A stretch of DNA of 64,000 bases from Campylobacter jejuni subsp. jejuni 414. GTDB taxonomy: Bacteria > Campylobacterota > Campylobacteria > Campylobacterales > Campylobacteraceae. The DNA is taken from positions 1,288,443-1,352,442 of the forward strand of contig CM000855.1 in NCBI GenBank assembly GCA_000163995.1, read 5' to 3'. Below the pieces are notes generated by a model. The model did not search any database. It worked only from the letters and a program-made list of their open reading frames with translations, and had not been told where the DNA came from. Position numbers and translations under genes: made by a program. Shown piece after piece: positions 37,597 to 47,158 of the stretch (the stretch's first letter is position 1; each line of letters opens with the position of its first letter).

Positions 37597-38199
37597 TTAT
37601 CCTTTATTTAAAATCTTTAAAATGGTTTTTGCAATCTCTAAAGCTTTAAAACGATGGGAAATATTATTTTTCTCATCCTTACTAAGCTCGGCTAAAGTCT
37701 TATCAAAACCTTTTGGAACAAAAAGACTATCATAGCCAAAACCATTTTCACCTTTTTCTGTATCAATCACTTGTCCATACATAGTTCCATGCGTGCTAAA
37801 TTCCCCCATTAAACCCACCATAGCAATAGCAGCAACATAATGCGCTTTACTCTGCTTAAAACCTTTTTTCATCATTTCACTTACAAGTTTATCACGGTTG
37901 CTTTTATCATCGCCTTTACCACTAAAGCGTGCAGAATAAATTCCTGGATTTCCGCCTAAAACATCTACACAAATACCGCTATCATCACTTAAAGCAATAA
38001 AATCTTTTTTTTGCTCTTTATCTAAAGCATTAAAAACCGCTTTTGCTTTAATCAATGCATTTTCTTTAAAAGTTTTTCCATTTTCTTCAATTTCAAAAGG
38101 CGTTAAAACTTCATCAAAGGCATAAATTTCAAAATCTTTTAAAATTTCTTTAAGTTCTAAAACTTTATGTTTATTACTCGTAGCTAGGATAATTTTCAT
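37597..38199 (-). CDS. rdgB: Non-canonical purine NTP pyrophosphatase (RdgB/HAM1)
   Basis: This 200-residue Maf/HAM1-family enzyme hydrolyses dITP, ITP and XTP to monophosphates, preventing their incorporation. The substrate-binding start [17 protein letters not shown] is present, as are [24 protein letters not shown] and [11 protein letters not shown] with [18 protein letters not shown]. It has normal length and is divergent from cmeG. A 26-codon membrane ORF follows immediately on the same strand. Confidence 0.95.
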   Translation of the reverse strand: MKIILATSNKHKVLELKEILKDFEIYAFDEVLTPFEIEENGKTFKENALIKAKAVFNALDKEQKKDFIALSDDSGICVDVLGGNPGIYSARFSGKGDDKSNRDKLVSEMMKKGFKQSKAHYVAAIAMVGLMGEFSTHGTMYGQVIDTEKGENGFGYDSLFVPKGFDKTLAELSKDEKNNISHRFKALEIAKTILKILNKG

Positions 38200-38367
38200 A
38201 ACAAAAACCCCAAAATAATATCAAAAACAAAAATATGATTTTATAAAATTTATCCTTGTACGTAGCTTTTAAATACCGAAGATAAACCGATATTAATCAA
38301 TGCTTAATCCATTTCATAGTAAAATTATCCTACTTTAAATTTCAAAATTTAAATTAGGAAATTGATA

Positions 38368-39663
38368 ATGCTAAATAATGTTTTACCCTTATCTTTCATA
38401 GTTGGAACAAGATTTTTTGGGCTTTTTATCGTTTTACCTGTTTTGAGTCTTTATGCTTTAAAACTTGAAGGGGCTAATGAATTTTTAGTTGGACTTTTAG
38501 TCGGTGTTTATGCCTTAACTCAAATGATTTTACAAATGCCTTTTGGGGTTTTAAGCGATAAAATTGGTCGCAAAAAAACCATGCTCATTGGACTTATTAT
38601 TTTTATAATAGGCTCTTTGATTTGCTCTTTTGCAGAAAATATCTATACTATGCTTTTAGGGAGAATGCTTCAAGGAGCAGGAGCTATCGGGGCAGTAGCT
38701 ACAGCAATGATAAGTGATTTTATCACAGAAGAAAATCGTGGTAAAGCTATGGCAGTAATGGGTTCTTTTATAGGAGTTAGTTTTGCAGTCTCCATGGTAA
38801 TTTCTCCTTTAATGACTGTAAAATGGGGCTTATCTAGCCTTTTTGATCTTAGTGCGGCTTTGTCTCTTTTATGTATAATTCTACTTTATACCGTTGTACC
38901 TAAAGAAAATAAGATCATTCATGAAAATGAAAAAACTCCTTTTTTTCATCTTATTAAACAAAAAAATTTAGCCCTTATGAATCTTACTAATTTCATGCAA
39001 AAAATGCTTATGAGTATAGCGTTTTTAAGTATTCCTATTATTTTAGTAAAACACTTAGGTTTTGCTTCTGATAAACTTTGGATTGTTTATAGTGCTTCTA
39101 TGATAGCGGGTTTTATCGCTATGGGTTTTGCTGGAAGTTTAGGTGAAAAAAGAGGCTTAGCAAAGCAAATTTTACTTTTAGGAATTATTTTTTTCATACT
39201 TTCTTATCTTTTCTTTGCTCTTAGCAATTCTATGGAATTTTTTATTATAGCGGTTGTGATTTTTTTCATAGGTTTTAATTTACACGAACCCATCATGCAA
39301 AGCTGTGCATCAAAATTTTGCAAAGTTCATGAAAAAGGTGCAGCGTTAGGATTGTTTAATGCTTTTGGATATGGTGGAAGTTTTATAGGTGGTATTATCG
39401 GAGGGATATTTTTACACCTAGATGCCTTAAATCTTTTAGCTATAATTTTGGTAATTTTAGCCCTAATTTGGCTTGTGGCTTTATTTTTCTTAAAAAATCC
39501 AGCTGATTTTAAAAACCTTTATCTACCCTTAGAAACACCTTTAAATTTCACGAATTTTAGTCAAAATTTAGGAGTTGTAGATATTTATAAAAATTCTAAA
39601 AATCTTGTTGTGAAATTTGATAATAAACTTACAAATAAAGAAGAATTAGAAAAAAAAATATGA
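38368..39663 (+). CDS. cmeG: MFS multidrug efflux transporter CmeG
   Basis: This 12-TM major facilitator of about 431 residues has the conserved loop 2-3 motif GVLSDKIGRKKTMLIG and RMLQGAGAIGAVATAMISDF (motif C region). In C. jejuni the equivalent (Cj1375) exports fluoroquinolones and other drugs and affects oxidative-stress resistance. I use ATG 38368 (AGGAA eight bases earlier); TTG 38362 is the alternative. A cytoplasmic tail of about 50 residues (TPLNFTNFSQNLGVVDIYKN) follows the last helix. The stop overlaps the start of the esterase gene. Confidence 0.9.
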   Translation: MLNNVLPLSFIVGTRFFGLFIVLPVLSLYALKLEGANEFLVGLLVGVYALTQMILQMPFGVLSDKIGRKKTMLIGLIIFIIGSLICSFAENIYTMLLGRMLQGAGAIGAVATAMISDFITEENRGKAMAVMGSFIGVSFAVSMVISPLMTVKWGLSSLFDLSAALSLLCIILLYTVVPKENKIIHENEKTPFFHLIKQKNLALMNLTNFMQKMLMSIAFLSIPIILVKHLGFASDKLWIVYSASMIAGFIAMGFAGSLGEKRGLAKQILLLGIIFFILSYLFFALSNSMEFFIIAVVIFFIGFNLHEPIMQSCASKFCKVHEKGAALGLFNAFGYGGSFIGGIIGGIFLHLDALNLLAIILVILALIWLVALFFLKNPADFKNLYLPLETPLNFTNFSQNLGVVDIYKNSKNLVVKFDNKLTNKEELEKKI

Positions 39664-40469
39664 AAAAAATATTATTTTTATTTTGTTCTTTTTTATTCGC
39701 ATTTGCAAAACCAAATTTAGAAATACCCAAACTTTCAGATCAAGCAAAACAAAACTTTATTTTAAAAAATATCAAATTTAACCATAATGGCACAATATAT
39801 AAAATTTTTATAGCTAAAAATAAAAATGAAAACTTAAATTATAAATATAAAATCATTTATTTGCTTGATGGAAATGCTTTTTTTCCTCTTTTTTTAAATC
39901 TCTTCAATACACCTGTTAAAGAAAATCTTTTAATTGTTGGCATAGGTTATGATAATGATTTAGCTTTTGATACACAAAAACGTACCAAAGATTATACACC
40001 TACAGTAAATCTAAATAAACAAGGTGGAGGTAGCAAAGAATTTAGAAATTTTTTAACAACCCAACTTATCCCTTATATTAATAAAACATATTCCATTGAT
40101 CTTAACTATCAAATCCTTTTTGGACATTCTTTTGGCGGACTTTTTGCCATCGATACACTTCTTTATGACACAAAGCTTTTTAGCCATTATTTTATTATTT
40201 CGCCTTCTTTATGGTGGAATAATAGTAATTTTTTACCTAGTACTATAAAATTACAAACTTGTCCTAAAATTTACATTGGATTGGGCTCATTAGAAATAAA
40301 TTCAAGTATTATTAAAGGAATAGCTAAGCTCAATGCTAAAGAACTTAGCGAAAAAATATCTAAAGAAACTACTTGTAAAACTCATTTTAAATTTTTTGAA
40401 AACGAAACACATGGAAGCGTCACATCTAAAGCTATGCTATGGATGAAAGAGTTTTTTAATCTTAATTGA
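39660..40469 (+). CDS. cee: Periplasmic trilactone (enterobactin) esterase, Cee-like
   Basis: This 269-residue alpha/beta hydrolase has signal peptide MKKILFLFCSFLFAFAKP. The nucleophile elbow is LFGHSFGGLFAID, the acid region FISPSLWWNN, and the catalytic His is in ENETHGSVTSKAML. The IroE/Fes-like pattern (YLLDGNAFFP, VGIGYDND) fits an esterase. The equivalent protein, Cj1376, is the periplasmic esterase that linearises ferric enterobactin so that CeuE can bind it. It overlaps cmeG by four bases (ATGA), an unexpected coupling of an efflux pump with a siderophore esterase. It converges on the ferredoxin gene with an eight-base overlap. Confidence 0.85.
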   Translation: MKKILFLFCSFLFAFAKPNLEIPKLSDQAKQNFILKNIKFNHNGTIYKIFIAKNKNENLNYKYKIIYLLDGNAFFPLFLNLFNTPVKENLLIVGIGYDNDLAFDTQKRTKDYTPTVNLNKQGGGSKEFRNFLTTQLIPYINKTYSIDLNYQILFGHSFGGLFAIDTLLYDTKLFSHYFIISPSLWWNNSNFLPSTIKLQTCPKIYIGLGSLEINSSIIKGIAKLNAKELSEKISKETTCKTHFKFFENETHGSVTSKAMLWMKEFFNLN

Positions 40470-42123
40470 TCATTGTTTTTATCATTACTTTTGCCTTACA
40501 ATCTGCGCAACAATAAAGAGTTTTAATTTTATTTTCATCATTGCCAAATTTAGACTTCATTAAATTTGCTATTTTCTCCACAGCTTTTTTAGTTGCAAAT
40601 TCCTTACCGCATTCTACACAAGCAAAAAGTTCATCTTTTGCCATGGTTTGATACTCAAAATAAGAAGCCCTAAACTCCATTCCACTACGCACAAGTTTTA
40701 AAGTATTTTTTTCAGCACAACTTAACTCACAATACCCACAAGTCGTACAAAGAGAAGCATTAAATTTCAAAGTATTTTCTTTAGCATCAGCAATTAAAGC
40801 GCCAACATTACAGGCACCCACGCAAGAAAGACAAAGCGTACAGGTATTAGAATTGATTTCTACCCTACCATAACGCAACCACTCGCCACTTTGTATGCTA
40901 CCAAAATCTTCATTTGTGATCATTTTTTGCATTCTTTGGGCAAAATTTTCTCTTGTGGTTAAGGTATTGTTATGAAAATCAAATTTCAAATCTTGTATGA
41001 ATTCTTGCTCTTTCAAAGCATTTTGCAATTCTTTTTCATCCTTAGCAATAAAAATAGCTTTTTTTTGAAATTTTCTCTCAAAAAAAGTATTTAAAAGCAT
41101 AATAGCTTCATTGCTACCACGCGATACAAAATCTGTATAAAAAACCAAATTAGCTCCGCTGCTTTGTAAAAGTGCTAAAAAATGCATGGAAGAAAGCCAT
41201 TTTTCACCTTCTATTATAAAAGGCAATACATCTTTTGGTAAAACAAGATTTAAATTTTCTAAAGGCATTTTTTTAGGAATAATTAAAATTTTTTATCTTT
41301 ATAAAACTCACAAAGTGTAAAAAAACTTTCTCTTGGCATAGGAGCATAATCAAGCGATCCACTAGGACACACACTAATACACCCACCACAACCTAAACAA
41401 TCCACTTGAGAAAATTCTAAATGTTTATTTTCATCATCTTTTAAAATCGCTACAGTAGGACAAATTTCGGCACATTTTGCACAATGTTCACTGCGTCTTT
41501 CATGATACTGGCATACACTAGCATTATAAGTAATATAAGTTTTATAATGATAATTTGGGCTTTTACTTTGCAAAAACTTTAGCAAGGCTTCAAGATTTTT
41601 AAAATCGAAAAGATTATAACATCCACTTTGTCTTGTAAAATCTTTACGCAAAGCACTTAAATCCTCGGCTTTAAAAAGTAAAAAATCAAAATCCACTTCC
41701 ATTTCTTCGCCTTGATTTTTAACCACAGCACAAAGCTCACCCACACTGCCAAAAACGGCTAAAATTTCTGCACTACTTAAAGCAATAACCTTAAATCCAT
41801 GTTCTTTTAAAAATTCTACAGTTTGAGTATCGGCATCCACTACAATAAGACGATTTTGCACTTCTTTACTTTGTTCTAAATCAAGTCCTAAATCATAAAC
41901 ACTAGCTCTTACTTCATAAAGCGTTAAAACATTTTTACTTTGCTCTAAAATTTCATCTTGAGAATTTTTAAGATAAAAATTAATCTCAGGAGCATAAATT
42001 TGCGCCTTTTGATTTTTTATCATTTGAAATCAATGTTTCTTTATCATTTGCTTGATCTAAAATTTCAATAGCGTCGGGTAAAGGGATTAAAACATCATTT
42101 TTTATATAAACAAAATCTTGCAT
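40462..42123 (-). pseudogene. Multi-cluster ferredoxin-type 4Fe-4S protein, broken by two frameshifts
   Basis: Three consecutive open segments make one protein. Segment one starts at ATG 42123 (MQDFVYIKNDVLIPLPDAIE, with AGGAAG ahead). Segment two is open at 42023-41283, and segment three at 41268-40462. Adding one A to each of two A6 runs (plus-strand T6 at 42013-42018 and 41289-41294) joins them into about 554 residues, the length I recall for Cj1377c. Cysteine clusters include CQYHERRSEHCAKCAEIC, CLGCGGCISVC, CTLCLSCVGAC and CTTCGYCELSC, so at least four [4Fe-4S] sites, plus a C-terminal zinc-like CVEC/CCADC pair. The neighbouring selAB suggests a link to formate dehydrogenase. Confidence 0.85.
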
Positions 42124-42169
42124 TATCTTCCTCAATCTCTTTTAAAACATCATTTTATAAATTCTATGT

Positions 42170-42175
42170 TAAAAT
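42170..42175 (+). promoter_or_regulatory. Putative -10 box for selAB
   Basis: TAAAAT lies 26 bases before the selA ATG in the short divergent gap (42124-42201). Confidence 0.4.
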
Positions 42176-42201
42176 AACCAAATATTTTCTTAAGGCTTAA
42201 G

Positions 42202-43524
42202 ATGAACAAATTGAGAACTTTTCCACAAATCAATACTCTTATCGAAGATGAGAATTTAAAATCCTATCCTTTTTATATCAAAGCATTTTTTTGTAAAAAA
42301 GTTGTCGCAAAATTAAAAGATGATTTTTCTCAAAATGAAATTTCTAAAGATGATTTACTTTTAGAAATCAAGAAAGAAATCAAAGCTTTTTACCGCAAAG
42401 ATTTACAAAGCGTGATCAATGCAAGCGGAGTGGTTATACACACAAATCTTGGTAGAAGTGTAATTCATGAGGAACTTTATAAAGCGTGTAAAGATATACT
42501 TTGTAATTATTCTAATGTAGAGTTTGATTTAGAAAATGGAAAAAGAGGTTCTCGCTATGCTTTAGTACTAGAAAAACTTAAAATGCTTTTTGAATGCGAA
42601 GATGCTTTAGTGGTAAATAATAACGCTGCGGCAGTATTTTTGGTGCTTAATTCTCTTTGTTATGATAAAGAAGTAATAAGTTCAAGAGGAGAACTTGTGG
42701 AAATTGGTGGAAATTTTCGTATGCCTGAAGTCATTAAAGCTGCAGGAGTAAAACTTTGCGAAGTAGGGACTAGCAATAAAACGTATTTAAAAGACTACGA
42801 ACAAGCCATCAATGAAAACACAAAAATGCTTTTAAAAACCCACAAATCCAATTTTGCCCTTATGGGTTTTCATAGCGAAGTAAATATAAAAGATTTGCAT
42901 AGTTTGGCTAAAGTAAAAGGGCTTTTAAGTTATTATGATCTAGGTTCTGGCTGGTGTGAAAATTTAAATGAAAAACTGATTAAACATGAGCCTAAAATCA
43001 GAAAACTCGTACAAGAATGCGACATTTTAAGTTTTAGTGGAGATAAACTCTTTGGTAGCGTACAAGCAGGTATTATACTTGGAAAAAAAGAACTTATAGA
43101 AAAGCTTAAACAAAATCAACTTTTAAGAATGTTAAGAGTAGATAAACTGACCTTATCTTTTTTAAATGAAAGTTTAAAAGCTTATTTGCAAAAAGATTAT
43201 GAAAAAATTATTACTTTAAAACTTTTAAACGATGACTTATCTTTCATAGAAAAAAAAGCTTTAAAAGTGCAAAAAGAATTAAAATTTCAAACTCAACTTA
43301 AAATAAGTAAAAGTTTAGTAGGAGGAGGCTCGATGCCTGATAAAAGCTTAGATACTTATATACTAGCTTTTCAAGGAAATGCTTTAAAACTACAAGCTCA
43401 ATTTAGAGATAAAAACATCATAGGACGCATTGAAAATGATAAATTTATCCTTGATTTTAGAACTATAAGAGAAAATGAACTACAAAAACTCATTTTTACA
43501 ATCAATCAAATGGAAATCTTATGA
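42202..43524 (+). CDS. selA: L-seryl-tRNA(Sec) selenium transferase
   Basis: This 440-residue PLP enzyme converts Ser-tRNA(Sec) to Sec-tRNA(Sec) using selenophosphate. The PLP lysine is in the conserved FSGDKLFGSVQAGI. VINASGVVIHTNLGRSV, NNNAAAVFLVLNSL and SSRGELVEIGGNFRMPEV are typical. The length matches the family. Selenocysteine in this species is used mainly in formate dehydrogenase. The stop overlaps selB by four bases. Confidence 0.96.
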   Translation: MNKLRTFPQINTLIEDENLKSYPFYIKAFFCKKVVAKLKDDFSQNEISKDDLLLEIKKEIKAFYRKDLQSVINASGVVIHTNLGRSVIHEELYKACKDILCNYSNVEFDLENGKRGSRYALVLEKLKMLFECEDALVVNNNAAAVFLVLNSLCYDKEVISSRGELVEIGGNFRMPEVIKAAGVKLCEVGTSNKTYLKDYEQAINENTKMLLKTHKSNFALMGFHSEVNIKDLHSLAKVKGLLSYYDLGSGWCENLNEKLIKHEPKIRKLVQECDILSFSGDKLFGSVQAGIILGKKELIEKLKQNQLLRMLRVDKLTLSFLNESLKAYLQKDYEKIITLKLLNDDLSFIEKKALKVQKELKFQTQLKISKSLVGGGSMPDKSLDTYILAFQGNALKLQAQFRDKNIIGRIENDKFILDFRTIRENELQKLIFTINQMEIL

Positions 43525-45326
43525 AATCTGTTATTATAGGCACTGCAGGACATATTGATCATGGAAAAACTTCACTAATTAAAGCTTTAAATGGTTTTGA
43601 AGGTGATAGCCTAAAAGAAGAACAAGAAAGACAAATCACTATCAATTTAAGTTTTTCAAATCTCAAATTAAAAGATAAAAACATTTCTTTTATCGATGTT
43701 CCAGGACATAAAGATTTAGTTAAAACTATGGTAAGTGGAGCTTTTGGCTTTAGCATTTGTTTATTTGTTGTAGATATTAACGAAGGCTTAAAAGAACAAA
43801 GCTTGGAACATTTAGAAATTTTAAAAATTCTTAATGTTGAAAATACCATTTTAGTGCTTAGCAAATGTGATCTTTGCGAAAATATAAAACAAAAAAGCGC
43901 AGAAATTTTAGAAGAATTAAAAAATTTAGACTACCCTATTTTAAAGGTATTTCACACCAGTATAAAAAATAATCAAGGTATAGAAGAATTAAAAAATTAT
44001 TTTTATACAATAGAAAATAAAGAAAACGATGAAGAACTTATTTTTCATTATTATATTGATAGAGTTTTTTCTCTAAAAGGTATAGGAACTGTTGTTACAG
44101 GTAGTCTTAATGAAGGAAGTATCACTTTAAATGAAAAAATCATCTGTTTAGACACCCAAAAAGAACTCGTTGTTAAAAATATACAAAATCACGATACTAA
44201 TTTAGAGCAAATCAAAGCTTGCAACCGTGTAGCTTTGAGTTTAAATTGTGACTACAAAGAATTAAAAAAAGGTTATTTGCTAAGCAAAAAAGGTTATTTT
44301 AAAGGCTTTAAAGAATGCGATACCTTAGTTAGAGCAAAAAATTTGCAAAATAGCAAAATGGTTTTTTGCGTGGGTTCAAAACAAATCGAATGCAAGATAA
44401 ATATATTAAAAGAACTAGGAAATGATGAATTTTTTGTACATTTTAGTTTTGATAAAAATATATTTTTAAGTTTTGATGAGGCTTTTGTTTTATTACAAAA
44501 TAATCGTGTTATAGGTGGAGGTAGAGTTTTAAATCCTTTAAGCGAACCTTTAAAAAAAGAACAAAAAAATAAATTTTTAATGTTTTTAAAAAATAAAGAT
44601 TTTAAAGCTGCTTTTTCCTTCTTAAAAGACACGCACAAATACGGTTTTGGCTTGCTTTCAAGCTATCAAAGATTTAAACTCTCTCATCAAAAAGCATTAA
44701 AATTAGCAAAAGAATTAAATCAAGTTTTTGTTGACGAAAAAAATCTTAATATTTATCATTTACAAAGTTTAGAAGAAATTAAAAATTTCATCAAATTTAT
44801 ACTTGAAAAAAATCCTTACGCTATGCTTTCAGCACATTCTTTAGCTTTAAGGATTGCTTGGGCAAGTGAAAATTTTTGCGAACTTGGACTTAAAGAAATG
44901 TCAAATTTTTTGGATTTTCAAAATGGAATTTATTTTAAAAAAGGTATAGATTTTGAAAAACTTCAAGAAAAAAATAATAACGAAATGTATGAAATTTTAA
45001 AAAAACAAGGCATCAAACCTGAAGCTCCTTATAATCTTTATGATTTTTTAGAACTTGATAGAAAAAGTGGAGATAATATACTCAAAAAACTTACTCAAAA
45101 AGGCTTAGTTATAAGACTTTCGTACAATCTTTTTATAGAAAAACAAGCACTTGAAAAACTTATGCAAGAATGTTTAAATTTATTAAAAAATCAAAGTCTT
45201 GATGTACAAAGCATGAAAGAATATTTTAATCTTTCAAGAAAATATGCTATTGCTTATTTGGAACACTTAGATAAATTTCCTCAAGTAAGTAAAGAGGCTG
45301 AAAAAAGATTTTTAACAAACATTTAG
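43521..45326 (+). CDS. selB: Selenocysteine-specific elongation factor SelB
   Basis: This 601-residue factor delivers Sec-tRNA to UGA codons followed by a SECIS hairpin. The GTPase domain has G1 AGHIDHGKTSLI, G3 DVPGHKD and G4 SKCD. Domains II and III follow, and a C-terminal stretch (about 370-601) corresponds to the winged helices that bind the SECIS. It is translationally coupled to selA. No selenoprotein gene is seen inside the window. Confidence 0.95.
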   Translation: MKSVIIGTAGHIDHGKTSLIKALNGFEGDSLKEEQERQITINLSFSNLKLKDKNISFIDVPGHKDLVKTMVSGAFGFSICLFVVDINEGLKEQSLEHLEILKILNVENTILVLSKCDLCENIKQKSAEILEELKNLDYPILKVFHTSIKNNQGIEELKNYFYTIENKENDEELIFHYYIDRVFSLKGIGTVVTGSLNEGSITLNEKIICLDTQKELVVKNIQNHDTNLEQIKACNRVALSLNCDYKELKKGYLLSKKGYFKGFKECDTLVRAKNLQNSKMVFCVGSKQIECKINILKELGNDEFFVHFSFDKNIFLSFDEAFVLLQNNRVIGGGRVLNPLSEPLKKEQKNKFLMFLKNKDFKAAFSFLKDTHKYGFGLLSSYQRFKLSHQKALKLAKELNQVFVDEKNLNIYHLQSLEEIKNFIKFILEKNPYAMLSAHSLALRIAWASENFCELGLKEMSNFLDFQNGIYFKKGIDFEKLQEKNNNEMYEILKKQGIKPEAPYNLYDFLELDRKSGDNILKKLTQKGLVIRLSYNLFIEKQALEKLMQECLNLLKNQSLDVQSMKEYFNLSRKYAIAYLEHLDKFPQVSKEAEKRFLTNI

Positions 45327-45346
45327 AAAATCATTATAGAATTAAA

Positions 45347-45352
45347 TACAAT
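45347..45352 (+). promoter_or_regulatory. Putative -10 box for the DsbC-like gene
   Basis: TACAAT, 23 bases before the ATG at 45376, in the 49-base gap after selB. Confidence 0.4.
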
Positions 45353-45375
45353 TTATATTAAAGGATTTATAAACT

Positions 45376-46086
45376 ATGAGAAAATTAAGTTTAATTCTTG
45401 CCTATTCAGCATCTTTGTTTGCTGCAAGCAATTCAGAAATTAGTGATTTTTATTCAAAAAGCATTAAAGTACAATTTCCAAATGCTACTGTTAGTGTAGC
45501 AAATCGTCAAAAAGTTGGTAATACAGGTTTTGAAAGCGTTATTGTAAGCGTTGAATTAAATGGACAAAAACAAGAAAACATTCTTTTTACAAAAGATAAT
45601 CTTATCACTCCTGATCTTATTGATTTAAAAACCGGAATTTCTTATGCTCAAGAATATGAAATGAAAAAATTTCAAGAAGTAAGAGAAAATTTTACAAAAA
45701 ATGCTAAAGCTGTAGCACAAAAAGAAACTATGGTAATATCTCTAGGAGATAAAAATAAACCTGCAATTTATGTCTTTTCAGATCCTGAATGTCCCTATTG
45801 TAGAGAACATTTAGCACAAATTGAAGATGAACTTAAAAACTACCAAGTTAATTATATTTTAACTCCAGTACATGGCAAATCTGCTTTTGAAAAATCAGCC
45901 TTAATTTATAAAGAAACAAAAAAAGCAAAAAACGATAAAGAAAAAATTGCGATTTTAAACAAGTATTATGATGCAAATATCAAAGACTATCCAAAAGTAA
46001 GTGATACAGAATTAAAAGAAGCTTTTTCTTTATATGAAAAATACCGCTCATTAGGTCTTAGTGCTACTCCAATTATTATTAAATAA
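45376..46086 (+). CDS. Periplasmic thiol:disulfide isomerase/oxidase, DsbC-like
   Basis: This 236-residue protein has signal peptide MRKLSLILAYSASLFAAS. An N-terminal dimerisation-like domain (about 20-110) precedes a thioredoxin domain with active site FSDPECPYCREHLAQIEDE and cis-proline loop GLSATPIIIK at the C terminus. CPYC is unusual; E. coli DsbC has CGYC. The equivalent protein (C8J_1298/Cj1380) was reported as a bifunctional DsbA/DsbC hybrid acting in the C. jejuni disulfide network. A lipoprotein gene follows after six bases. Confidence 0.85.
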   Translation: MRKLSLILAYSASLFAASNSEISDFYSKSIKVQFPNATVSVANRQKVGNTGFESVIVSVELNGQKQENILFTKDNLITPDLIDLKTGISYAQEYEMKKFQEVRENFTKNAKAVAQKETMVISLGDKNKPAIYVFSDPECPYCREHLAQIEDELKNYQVNYILTPVHGKSAFEKSALIYKETKKAKNDKEKIAILNKYYDANIKDYPKVSDTELKEAFSLYEKYRSLGLSATPIIIK

Positions 46087-46092
46087 AACCTA

Positions 46093-46623
46093 ATGTCTAA
46101 ATTTACTTTAATTTTAAACTTATTTATAGCACTCTTTATGAGTGCTTGCGCTAATACAACTTTCATACAAAGCTCCATTCAAACAAGCAATGAAGGTATT
46201 TTTATCAAATCACAAAAACAACAAAGTTTTAAAATTTCTTTTCAAAATCCTAGCCAACTTCAAACTACCCTGGATAAAGATTTAGCTTTAAAACTTAAAA
46301 ATTTAGGTTTAAAAGAAGCAAAAGAGAATACAGACTACGAAATTTTAATCAATCTTGTAGATATGAAAAAGCATTCTTATGCTCAAAAAATTACGACTTC
46401 GGCAAGATTTTTTTATGACTTCGATCCTTTAGAAAGCAATGGAGAATGGATGGTAGAAAACTACTACATCATGCAAGTTAATTTACAAATTAACTCTAAA
46501 AATCATAATTCTCAAAAAACAAGTCTTATTGCAAGAACAACTTATCTTGGAAATAAAAAACGCTGTCAATTATCTTTGGAAAATAAGATTATAAATCAAA
46601 TAATGAGTTTTTTTTATTTTTAA
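46093..46623 (+). CDS. Small lipoprotein of unknown function
   Basis: This 176-residue protein has a lipoprotein signal: MSKFTLILNLFIALFMSACA, with lipobox MSAC and Cys18. The mature part looks like a mixed alpha/beta domain related to putative outer-membrane lipoproteins that resist Asp sorting. It corresponds to Cj1381. I recognise no enzymatic motif. It is transcribed with the DsbC-like gene (six-base gap), whose help in folding it does not obviously need since it has little Cys. A hairpin terminator follows. Confidence 0.7.
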   Translation: MSKFTLILNLFIALFMSACANTTFIQSSIQTSNEGIFIKSQKQQSFKISFQNPSQLQTTLDKDLALKLKNLGLKEAKENTDYEILINLVDMKKHSYAQKITTSARFFYDFDPLESNGEWMVENYYIMQVNLQINSKNHNSQKTSLIARTTYLGNKKRCQLSLENKIINQIMSFFYF

Positions 46624-46629
46624 CAAAAT

Positions 46630-46659
46630 AAAATCAAAAGCATGAAGGCTCTTGATTTT
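46630..46659. terminator. Bidirectional terminator between the lipoprotein gene and fldA
   Basis: AAAATCAAAAGC (46630-46641) pairs with GCTCTTGATTTT (46648-46659) with one mismatch. It separates the convergent genes. Confidence 0.8.
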
Positions 46660-46666
46660 ATAAACA

Positions 46667-47158
46667 TTAAGCAAAATAAGGTTTGATTTGCTCCACCCAA
46701 GTATCAATTCTTGATTCAGTTTGATCTTCTTGATTATCATTGTCAAGAGCAAGTCCAACAAATTTACCATCTACAACCGCATCACTTGCTTCAAAAGTAT
46801 AGCCATCAGTTGAAACTTCTCCTACTAAGTTTGCACCTGCATTTTTTAAATTTTGAGCTAATTTACCCATACCACCACAAAAAGTATCAGAATAACTTTC
46901 ACTATCACCCATACCAAACACAGCTACAGTTTTTCCGCCAAGGCTAAGTCCTGAAAAATCAAAACCATCCCAATCATCTTGCAAATCACCACTTCCCCAA
47001 GTTGAAGTTCCGCAAATTAATTTATCATAAGAATTCATTTTAGCTGCATCAATATCTGAGATATTAAAAACATCACTAATTCCAAGTTTTGAAGCAATTG
47101 TGTTAGCTGCTCCTTCTGTATTTCCCATAGCGCTACCATAGATTACTGCTACTGACAT
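46667..47158 (-). CDS. fldA: Flavodoxin FldA
   Basis: This 163-residue long-chain flavodoxin starts MSVAVIYGSAMGNTEGAAN, with the FMN phosphate loop GSAMGNTEG. The isoalloxazine-binding regions are CGTSTWGSGDLQDDWDGF and FGMGDSESYSDTFCGGMG. In epsilonproteobacteria flavodoxin is the essential electron acceptor of pyruvate and 2-oxoglutarate:acceptor oxidoreductases. AAGGAG precedes the ATG, and a TAAAAT -10 box lies at 47201-47206. Confidence 0.96.
   Translation of the reverse strand: MSVAVIYGSAMGNTEGAANTIASKLGISDVFNISDIDAAKMNSYDKLICGTSTWGSGDLQDDWDGFDFSGLSLGGKTVAVFGMGDSESYSDTFCGGMGKLAQNLKNAGANLVGEVSTDGYTFEASDAVVDGKFVGLALDNDNQEDQTESRIDTWVEQIKPYFA

Noticed and set aside
46711-46947. 78-codon open frame rich in His/Gln/Leu opposite fldA
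   Set aside because: Antisense shadow of the flavodoxin gene; the composition reflects the complement of its codons.
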